Shown here piece by piece: positions 51,210 to 56,840 of a DNA stretch of 56,840 bases. Below the pieces are notes generated by a model that ran no database searches, was not told the origin of the DNA, and saw only the letters and a list, made by a program, of their open reading frames with translations. Origin of the DNA: an uncultured Spirochaetales bacterium (GTDB lineage Bacteria; Spirochaetota; Spirochaetia; Sphaerochaetales; Sphaerochaetaceae); contig CAMEQB010000002.1 in NCBI GenBank assembly GCA_945932505.1, positions 1 to 56,840 on the forward strand, read 5' to 3'. Each line of letters begins with the position of its first letter. The stretch's first letter is position 1. A program made the translations under genes and the position numbers.

Positions 51210-53277
51210 GGATGTTTTCTCACCCTTCGGCATTCTGAAGAAAAAGCTAGGCCTTTATACTTATAGAGAAGACCAGGAAAAGATGGCGACCTTGGTCGAG
51301 ACTGCCTTTGAAAATGGAGTCCCTGCCGTTGTTGAGGCTGGAACCGGTATCGGTAAGTCTTTTGCCTATCTTGTTCCTGCCTTTCTTCTCTTGGAGCGTA
51401 ATCCAGAATCGAGAGTAATTGTGGCCACCAGTACAATTCCTTTACAGAAGCAGCTCTACGACAAGGATGTGCCTTTTTTGATGGATGCCCTCTCTATGCA
51501 TCCGAAAGTTGCAATTCTCTACGGTAGGGCAAATTATCTATGCCTCCGTAAATATAGAGCCCAAGAAGCAGAGACATCTCTTCTCACAGAAGACAAAAAA
51601 TCAGGAGAAGGAAAACTAAGAGACTGGGTTGAAACAACATTTACTGGAAGTAGGTCTGACATTACAGACAGCAGAGTGGCATACTTGATGAGAGAGCTTA
51701 TGAGCGACGAAGATGACTGCTTAGGCCGTACTTGTCCTTTCTATGATGAATGCTTTTTTTATAGAGCAAGGAAAATCGCTCAAAATGCCAGACTTATCAT
51801 CACAAACCACCATATAGTTTTGTCTGATGCCGAGATTAGGTGGGAGAATGGAGAAGACTTCTCTGAGCCTACTATACTTCCTGGTTACACGCACTTGGTC
51901 ATAGACGAAGCCCACCACATTGAAAGTGAAGCTACAGATTCATTCAGCAATAAATACTCATTGGCTCAGGTAAGGTTTAACTGCGATAGTCTCAAGAGAA
52001 AAATGGGGAGATATGGAAATATAAGCTTAATAGAGTTTTTGTCTCCCTATGAAAGAGAAGATGCCAGAGGCGAGGGTAGGATACTGTTGAAGGCCCTTGA
52101 ATCCTTAGTGGCTGAAGCCGAAGAGTATGACGGAGTATTGAAAAGAGTCCTTACTTGTTTTCCAGATAGAAGAGCCATGCTTTTTAGAGAAGAGTTCTTC
52201 GCCCGTTTTAGAAACACTATTAGTGTGGGTGAAGAAGTTGCATTGATGATGAGAAATTTGGGCGAGAGAATCATGAGCATCTGGGAAAGCGACGCGGAGG
52301 AAGTGAAGCAATATATCGACAGAGCAAATAGATATGGCAATGCTCTATGCTATTTGTCTGATGTGCTTCGTTCTTGGATTCGTTTTAACGATTATGATAA
52401 CTATATTCCTTATGCCACTGACGGCCCGGACGGCTCTCCTATAATCTCTATTGCCCCAATGGAAGTGGGGCCAAAACTAAAAGAGAGACTTGTGGACCAG
52501 CTGGATAGCCTTATTTATTGCTCTGCAACTTTAAGTGTGGGCAAGAATTTCGACTACTTTTCAAAGAGATCCGGACTAGCGGGTAATAACCTTGTTCTTA
52601 AAGGGCTATATCCTTCTCCCTTCGATTTCCAGCACCAACTTATGTATCTAATACCTCAAGACGGAAGAGAATGGAAGAAAAATGACGACAGTTATGTGGA
52701 GTATGCTTCATCTATCATCAAAGACTCTATCCTCTCCAGTGGTGGAGGAGCATTGGTCCTCTTTACTTCTTTTTCTATGATGAATGAGGTTTATGATAGA
52801 GTTTCCAAAGAGATAGGAGACGACATGGAGCTGTTGCTGCAGAATCCTAATACAAGTAGGCATGTACTGCTTAATAGGTTCAAAAACAGCGAGGATGCTT
52901 CTCTCTTCGCCACATCTTCCTTCTGGGAAGGAATAGATGCCCCGGGAAACACGCTGAGACTTGTAATAATAGTGAAGCTCCCATTTGAAGTGCCTTCAGA
53001 TCCTATAAATATGGCTCGAAGTAGATATATAGATATGCATAGTGAGAAGGGATCATTTATGACTCTTACAGTTCCTAACGCCGTAATAAAGATGAAACAG
53101 GGGGTAGGAAGACTGATAAGAAATGAAGAAGACAAGGGCATTGTCATGATCCTTGACGGAAGAATCGTAAAGAAGGGATATAGATTTATGATGTTCTCTT
53201 CTCTTCCTGATGGATACTATCCTGAAGACACTATGGTTGAAAATATTCCTTCTAAGATAGAGAATTTCTTGTATTGA
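51199..53277 (+). CDS. DinG-family DNA helicase with Fe-S cluster
   Basis: The 692-residue product is an XPD/DinG-type superfamily 2 helicase: Walker A AGTGIGKS (47-54), iron-sulfur Cys residues at 115, 174, 179 and 185, DEAH box at 236-239, and C-terminal helicase motifs GALVLFTSFSMM, FWEGIDAPG and QGVGRLIRNEEDKG. It should unwind DNA or R-loops 5' to 3'. The ATG overlaps ntrC. It is followed after 7 bases by the repeat/J-domain gene. Confidence 0.93.
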   Translation: MTIEDVFSPFGILKKKLGLYTYREDQEKMATLVETAFENGVPAVVEAGTGIGKSFAYLVPAFLLLERNPESRVIVATSTIPLQKQLYDKDVPFLMDALSMHPKVAILYGRANYLCLRKYRAQEAETSLLTEDKKSGEGKLRDWVETTFTGSRSDITDSRVAYLMRELMSDEDDCLGRTCPFYDECFFYRARKIAQNARLIITNHHIVLSDAEIRWENGEDFSEPTILPGYTHLVIDEAHHIESEATDSFSNKYSLAQVRFNCDSLKRKMGRYGNISLIEFLSPYEREDARGEGRILLKALESLVAEAEEYDGVLKRVLTCFPDRRAMLFREEFFARFRNTISVGEEVALMMRNLGERIMSIWESDAEEVKQYIDRANRYGNALCYLSDVLRSWIRFNDYDNYIPYATDGPDGSPIISIAPMEVGPKLKERLVDQLDSLIYCSATLSVGKNFDYFSKRSGLAGNNLVLKGLYPSPFDFQHQLMYLIPQDGREWKKNDDSYVEYASSIIKDSILSSGGGALVLFTSFSMMNEVYDRVSKEIGDDMELLLQNPNTSRHVLLNRFKNSEDASLFATSSFWEGIDAPGNTLRLVIIVKLPFEVPSDPINMARSRYIDMHSEKGSFMTLTVPNAVIKMKQGVGRLIRNEEDKGIVMILDGRIVKKGYRFMMFSSLPDGYYPEDTMVENIPSKIENFLY

Positions 53278-53284
53278 GAGAGTT

Positions 53285-54319
53285 ATGGATAGAGATGAAG
53301 TAAATGCAAAGATCAATGGATTCTATGCCTTCCGTACGGGATGGCCGGAGTATCGTAACTCTATATTTCGTGACAAAGTAGAGATCGTTACAAATGGAAG
53401 AGGGCGGATAATCGGAGTTACAAATCCTTTGTCCCTTAGATACGCTGTCATTCCTCCCACTGCCGAGGGAATACAGATTATAGAAATAGGGAAGAATGCA
53501 TTCTCAGAGTGCAAGAATCTTAGATCCATCAGGTTTTCTAATAATCTTGAGTACTGTGCTGACGGTGCTTTTTCAGGAACAGAAAGCCTTGAAGAGTGTG
53601 TGTTTACTTCTAAAGAGATAGAATTTGGAGAGGGAGTATTCTCTTCTTCCGGTATTAAGAGCTTTTCTTTTCCTCCAGAAAATACAGAAGTTCCTGCAAA
53701 ATTCTTTCAAGATGCCAATCGTCTATTTTCTGTTTCACTCCCTCATGGGTTAAATAGAATCGGGACTCTCTCTTTTTCTGGTACAAAGAACCTGAGAAGT
53801 ATAGACTTGGGTTTTAGAATTAAAGAAATCCCAGATGGGGCTTTTCTTGGTAGCGCTATAGAGTCTATATCTCTTCCTCACTCTATTAAGCGTATCGGTG
53901 TCGCTGCCTTCTCCTCTGCATCCAACTTGAAATCTATCTGGTATGATGGAGTCAAAGATGAGTTTAGAAATCTCTCTTTCGGCCTCCATTGGAACAAGGG
54001 AATAAGAAAAGACGCTGTTCTATATATTAAAGATGATAGGGGAGGCTGGGTTGATGCCTTCAGCCAAGAAAGAAAAGAAAAAGAAGAGAAAATAAACAGG
54101 AAAGACGAAGAGATAGAAAAAAACTTGAAAGTTCTTGGCTTCGATACTCTTCCGACCCTTGAGGAGCTAAATAAGAGATATAGACTTCTCTCTCGTAAAT
54201 TCCATCCTGATTCAATTTCATCCTTGGGTTTAGATCAAGAGTATTTGGATTTTGCTTCTAGACGCTTCCAGGAGATACATGAAGCCTACTTGGACATAGT
54301 CAAACTAATAAAAAAATGA
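53285..54319 (+). CDS. leucine-rich-repeat (LRR_5) protein fused to a J domain
   Basis: The 344-residue product has no signal peptide. Residues 60-240 are BspA-type leucine-rich repeats of about 22 residues, e.g. IGKNAFSECKNLRSIRFSN and IPDGAFLGSAIESISLP. A charged helix follows, and the C-terminal 70 residues read as a J domain: LEELNKRYRLLSRKFHPDSIS, with HPD at 307-309, then an ARRFQEIHEAY-like helix. J domains stimulate DnaK. A cytoplasmic repeat-J fusion would be a specialised co-chaperone, perhaps with the repeats as a client- or partner-binding part. Confidence 0.78.
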   Translation: MDRDEVNAKINGFYAFRTGWPEYRNSIFRDKVEIVTNGRGRIIGVTNPLSLRYAVIPPTAEGIQIIEIGKNAFSECKNLRSIRFSNNLEYCADGAFSGTESLEECVFTSKEIEFGEGVFSSSGIKSFSFPPENTEVPAKFFQDANRLFSVSLPHGLNRIGTLSFSGTKNLRSIDLGFRIKEIPDGAFLGSAIESISLPHSIKRIGVAAFSSASNLKSIWYDGVKDEFRNLSFGLHWNKGIRKDAVLYIKDDRGGWVDAFSQERKEKEEKINRKDEEIEKNLKVLGFDTLPTLEELNKRYRLLSRKFHPDSISSLGLDQEYLDFASRRFQEIHEAYLDIVKLIKK

Positions 54320-54337
54320 GGGAATTTCTTCCCTCAT
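54309..54337 (-). terminator. intrinsic terminator of groES
   Basis: On the minus strand ATGAGGGAA-GAAA-TTCCCTCAT, a perfect 9-base-pair stem, is followed by seven T. It overlaps the stop codon of the convergent J-domain gene. Confidence 0.92.
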
Positions 54338-54358
54338 CAGCGCACTTAAGTCTATCTG

Positions 54359-54622
54359 TTACTCAATGATAGCAAGGATATCGCCAGCACCAAGGATGAG
54401 ATACTCCTCTCCATTGTCCTTGATCTGTGTTCCTGCATATTTATCATGTAGAACCTGCTGACCGACTTTGACCTTGATTGATTCGTCGTCGCCTACAGCT
54501 ACTACAGTAGCAATCTGTGTCTTTTCCTGTGCTGTCTGAGGAATAAAGAGTCCGCCAGCTGTCTTGGTCTCTGCTTCCTTAGCCTTAAGAAGAACTCTGT
54601 CTCCAAGTGGAATAATCTTCAT
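54359..54622 (-). CDS. groES: co-chaperonin GroES
   Basis: The 87-residue product begins [27 protein letters not shown], with the mobile loop at 18-30, and ends [15 protein letters not shown]. It caps GroEL. groEL is not adjacent, unlike in most bacteria. GAGGTATAG precedes the ATG. A promoter TTGTCG-17-TATATT lies about 60 bases upstream; the CIRCE inverted repeat of HrcA-controlled groES genes is not seen. Confidence 0.97.
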   Translation of the reverse strand: MKIIPLGDRVLLKAKEAETKTAGGLFIPQTAQEKTQIATVVAVGDDESIKVKVGQQVLHDKYAGTQIKDNGEEYLILGAGDILAIIE

Positions 54623-54681
54623 TTTTCTATACCTCTTGTTATAAGTTTTCTATTTTTTAGTTGTGTTTGACCACAAGTGAA

Positions 54682-54710
54682 AATATAACTACACAACACG
54701 TTATCGACAA
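54682..54710 (-). promoter_or_regulatory. promoter for groES
   Basis: On the minus strand TTGTCG (54710-54705), 17 bases, TATATT (54687-54682). Confidence 0.6.
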
Positions 54711-54837
54711 GAGAAAAATGATAAGTTTTCATTTTCTGTTTTGTTTTTTTCTATCTATAAAATATGTGGAAAAAATGTAGTTTTAACTCTTGTCATATGA
54801 AGAATCATTATTATCTTTATAGCAATGGGTGTAAAAA

Positions 54838-55206
54838 ATGGAAAGAAATGCATTGGCAAAGAGTGTTTCCAATAAAGGAGAAGTAGGTGGGAAGATATTG
54901 AAAGATATCTTTGAAAGCTATGCCTCCATTTTCCTTCCTAGACTTGGAACGAAATGCCCAAAGTGCGAAGAGTTTAGAGCTTTCTTCCGCTATCAGCTGG
55001 CAACATATCTTTCTTTGAAAAAGAATTATACCCTTGCTCTCCCTGAAGGCGATATGGTTTCAGATTTGATTCTGGATACATATGAAGAGTTTGAAGAAGA
55101 TGTCTCTTCTTCCCAGATTCCTCTGTCAAACGAAGGAAGAGTGAATATGCTTCTGGAGATCAAAATCCAATTTCCGTGCCAAAATGACCCTCTAGAAGAG
55201 AATTAA
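54838..55206 (+). CDS. hypothetical protein with CxxC pair
   Basis: The 122-residue product is mostly helical and acidic toward the end. It has one Cys pair, LGTKCPKCEEFRAFFRYQLATYL at about 36-58, and a hydrophobic C-terminal strand LLEIKIQF. I do not recognise a family. A weak promoter TTGTCA (54790-54795) and TATCTT, and a poor ribosome binding site (GGGTG), precede it. It lies alone between groES and the sigma factor, both of which have their own signals. Confidence 0.6.
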   Translation: MERNALAKSVSNKGEVGGKILKDIFESYASIFLPRLGTKCPKCEEFRAFFRYQLATYLSLKKNYTLALPEGDMVSDLILDTYEEFEEDVSSSQIPLSNEGRVNMLLEIKIQFPCQNDPLEEN

Positions 55207-55213
55207 CAGCCTT

Positions 55214-55364
55214 CTGTGTCAAATTGTCTCAAAATGTAGCTTTTTCTTTTGTGCTGTGTCAAAAAGATACGATTTACATATACAGTACAAATATATAAAT
55301 ATAATTAATTCCTTTTAATATAATTAAATACTTAATATTGGCACAAATGTTTCATGTGTATAAG
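55214..55364 (+). promoter_or_regulatory. upstream region of the sigma factor gene with direct repeats
   Basis: CTGTGTCAAA occurs at 55214-55223 and 55254-55263, exactly 40 bases apart, with a related TTGTCTCAAA at 55224-55233. Three phased copies suggest a protein binding site. Downstream, TTGGCAC-AAATG-TTTCATG (55338-55356) resembles a sigma-54 -24/-12 element but has TC instead of GC at -12. The same bases can be read as a sigma-70 promoter TTGGCA-15-TATAAG (55338-55364). Confidence 0.4.
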
Positions 55365-55382
55365 TGTTAAGGAGAAACCAAT

Positions 55383-56255
55383 ATGGCCGATGTAAAAAAC
55401 ACTAAATACTCTGATTCTGATAACGAAGTACTTTCAACATATTTGAAGACTATCGACAAGATCCCACTTCTTACATATGACGAAGAGTATGAACTTGCTC
55501 TCAAAGCAAAGAATGGTGACAAGAAGGCCAGAGAGAAACTAATTAACGCTAATCTCAGATTTGTCGTATCTGTAGCAAAGAAGTTCAGAGGACAGGGTAT
55601 GCCTCTTGAAGACTTGATCAACGAGGGCAACATCGGTCTTATGACAGCTGTTGATAAGTTCGAGCCAGAGAAGGGATATCACTTTATTTCATACGCTGTC
55701 TGGTGGGTAAGACAGGCTATCCTTAAGGCTCTTGCAGAGCAGTCAAGACCTGTAAGACTTCCTTTGAATAGAAGCAATGAACTTATTCAGATTGTAAGGG
55801 CAAAGAATGATCTTATCCATAATAAGGGTATAAGCGATCCCACAGTAGATGAGATAGCTGCAGCTTCTGGCTTGGATGTAACTCTTGTAAAGAACCTCTT
55901 GGAAGTGACAAGAGATATGATCAGCTTCGATAGTCCTATTAAGGGAGACGAAGAGGGGGACAGTAGCTACTTTGACTTTGTTGAGGATAAATCTCAGTCT
56001 CCTGAAGATGATGTTGTAAATCACATGATGGAGAAAGATGTAAGAGGCCTGTTGTCTGTTCTTGGAGACAAGGAGCGAGATATCATCGAGAAGAGATATG
56101 GCTTTAACGGCAACGAGCCAATGAGCCTCAAGGCAATCGGTGATGAGTATAACCTTACCAAGGAAAGAATCAGACAGATAGAGAAGGCTGCTCTCCAGAA
56201 GCTTAGAAATAATGGAGAAAGTGTGGGCCTAGAGTATTACTCAGAGGCAATGTGA
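55383..56255 (+). CDS. group 2 sigma-70 family RNA polymerase sigma factor
   Basis: The 290-residue product lacks region 1.1 and starts at region 1.2 (NEVLSTYLKTIDKIPLLT). Region 2 has LINANLRFVVSVAKKFRGQGMPLEDLINEGNIGL and FISYAVWWVRQAILKAL; region 3 follows; region 4 has LGDKERDIIEKRYG and the helix-turn-helix LKAIGDEYNLTKERIRQIE. Length and form fit RpoS/RpoD-like alternative factors. AAGGAG precedes the ATG. Its likely targets cannot be read from this window. Confidence 0.93.
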   Translation: MADVKNTKYSDSDNEVLSTYLKTIDKIPLLTYDEEYELALKAKNGDKKAREKLINANLRFVVSVAKKFRGQGMPLEDLINEGNIGLMTAVDKFEPEKGYHFISYAVWWVRQAILKALAEQSRPVRLPLNRSNELIQIVRAKNDLIHNKGISDPTVDEIAAASGLDVTLVKNLLEVTRDMISFDSPIKGDEEGDSSYFDFVEDKSQSPEDDVVNHMMEKDVRGLLSVLGDKERDIIEKRYGFNGNEPMSLKAIGDEYNLTKERIRQIEKAALQKLRNNGESVGLEYYSEAM

Positions 56256-56262
56256 TAAAATT

Positions 56263-56295
56263 AAGAGCTGGGGGAGACTTCAGCTCTTTTCTTTT
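56263..56295 (+). terminator. intrinsic terminator after the sigma factor gene
   Basis: AAGAGCTG and CAGCTCTT form a perfect 8-base-pair stem around a 10-base loop, followed by TTCTTTT. Confidence 0.88.
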
Positions 56296-56382
56296 ACACT
56301 TTATTTATTGCATTTTTACAATTCATTAATGCTTTATATAGAGACAATTGCATTAAGAATGTTTTCAGAACGAGATTTTTGA

Positions 56383-56411
56383 TTGACTGTAATTTGTTTA
56401 ACTTGTAACAT
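56383..56411 (+). promoter_or_regulatory. promoter for ppdK
   Basis: TTGACT (56383-56388), 17 bases, TAACAT (56406-56411), about 57 bases before the start codon. Confidence 0.65.
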
Positions 56412-56467
56412 TGAATTTGCGATTAAACAAAAATCTATTAAAAAACTTAATAAACAGGAAATTTTCA

Positions 56468-56840
56468 ATGGCAGACAAAAAGTATGTTTACTTCTTCGGT
56501 GATGGAAAAGCTGAAGGCAGAGGCGACATGAAAGATCTCCTTGGCGGTAAGGGTGCTAACCTTGCAGATATGACAAGTATCGGACTCCCTGTTCCTCCAG
56601 GATTCACAATCACAACAGAAGCTTGCGATTTCTTCGATAAGCATAATGGAACTTATCCAAATGGAATGAGAGATGAAGTTCTTACCAACCTTAAGAAGCT
56701 TGAAGACCTTATGGGTGCTAAGCTTGGTGACAAGAAGAATCCTCTCCTTGTTTCTGTACGTTCAGGTGCTGCACAGTCAATGCCTGGTATGATGGATACT
56801 GTCCTTAACCTTGGTCTCACACCTGATTCACTTCAGGCTC
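56468..56840 (+). CDS. ppdK: pyruvate, phosphate dikinase (5' part)
   Basis: The frame starts at the ATG at 56468 and runs off the right edge (124 codons seen). The product begins ADKKYVYFFGDGKAEG, then LLGGKGANLADMTSIGLPVPPGFTITTEAC, the nucleotide-binding start of the N-terminal ATP-grasp domain, and LLVSVRSGAAQSMPGMMDTVLNLG, a PPDK signature. The enzyme interconverts pyruvate, ATP and phosphate with PEP, AMP and pyrophosphate, typical of anaerobes that run glycolysis with pyrophosphate. AGGA lies 8 bases before the ATG. The phospho-His and PEP domains are outside the window. Confidence 0.95.
   Translation, partial: MADKKYVYFFGDGKAEGRGDMKDLLGGKGANLADMTSIGLPVPPGFTITTEACDFFDKHNGTYPNGMRDEVLTNLKKLEDLMGAKLGDKKNPLLVSVRSGAAQSMPGMMDTVLNLGLTPDSLQA

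Noticed and set aside
1-56840. tRNA, rRNA, tmRNA, CRISPR arrays, insertion sequences, prophage or toxin-antitoxin genes
   Set aside because: Looked for in all intergenic regions; none supported. Gaps are mostly too short, and the two tyrosine recombinases look like chromosomal Xer proteins, not integrases of an island.

Overview
The window looks like chromosomal housekeeping DNA from a low-GC (about 40%, my impression) spirochaete. The gene order mraZ-rsmH-ftsL-ftsW-ftsQ-ftsA-ftsZ, then xerC-dprA-like-xerD-hslVU, and rpsB-tsf-frr-uppS-cdsA-dxr-rseP fits Spirochaetales. Several traits point toward the Sphaerochaeta side of that order: nitrogen genes of clostridial style (type III glutamine synthetase, ANTAR regulator, split glutamate synthase), a cell-division cluster with no ftsI or mur genes, and septal peptidoglycan proteins that have lost catalytic parts. 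This placement is inference from content; no 16S gene is present. I see no tRNA, rRNA, CRISPR array, insertion sequence or prophage.

Region 1-7.6 kb is nitrogen assimilation. A partial asparagine synthetase gene (its first 48 codons) follows glnN (GS type III) on the minus strand. Diverging from them is an operon of a split, ferredoxin-type glutamate synthase (glutaminase, FMN and GXGXG subunits as separate genes), a GS-I gene and an ANTAR RNA-binding regulator. The glnN leader is a terminator-like hairpin just after a good promoter. Region 7.7-11.9 kb is rpsF-ssb-rpsR-DUF2232-rplI-dnaB. Region 11.9-18.1 kb (minus) is the translation and isoprenoid/envelope operon rpsB to rseP.

Region 18.3-30 kb is mixed: a lipoprotein and outer-membrane barrel pair, a VanZ-like protein, a roughly 520-base non-coding stretch that may encode a minus-strand RNA, a membrane protein, a CYTH protein, a parvulin, RNase HI, a SIMPL protein with an apparent CTG start, a TPR lipoprotein, an N-terminally extended uracil phosphoribosyltransferase, adk, a cytoplasmic GH13 enzyme and an exported helical-repeat protein.

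Region 30-44 kb is cell division. A MraZ box precedes a condensed dcw cluster ending in ftsZ; then come two tyrosine recombinases around a DprA-like gene, hslVU and flhF. Next is a divergent pair: an FtsI/PBP2-like protein consisting only of the membrane anchor and dimer domain (no transpeptidase), and a very acidic membrane protein ending in a LytM fold without metal ligands. With a divergent FtsW lacking usual motifs, this suggests division scaffolds kept after loss of peptidoglycan cross-linking chemistry. I regard this as the most interesting part of the window.

Region 44-56.8 kb holds secA (minus), cvpA, a holB-like clamp-loader gene, an NtrB/NtrC pair, a DinG-like helicase, a fusion of leucine-rich repeats to a J domain, groES (minus), a small CxxC protein, a group-2 sigma factor and the 5' end of pyruvate phosphate dikinase. 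Genes are tightly packed, with many 4-base or 1-base stop/start overlaps and three tail-to-tail pairs with essentially no spacer.
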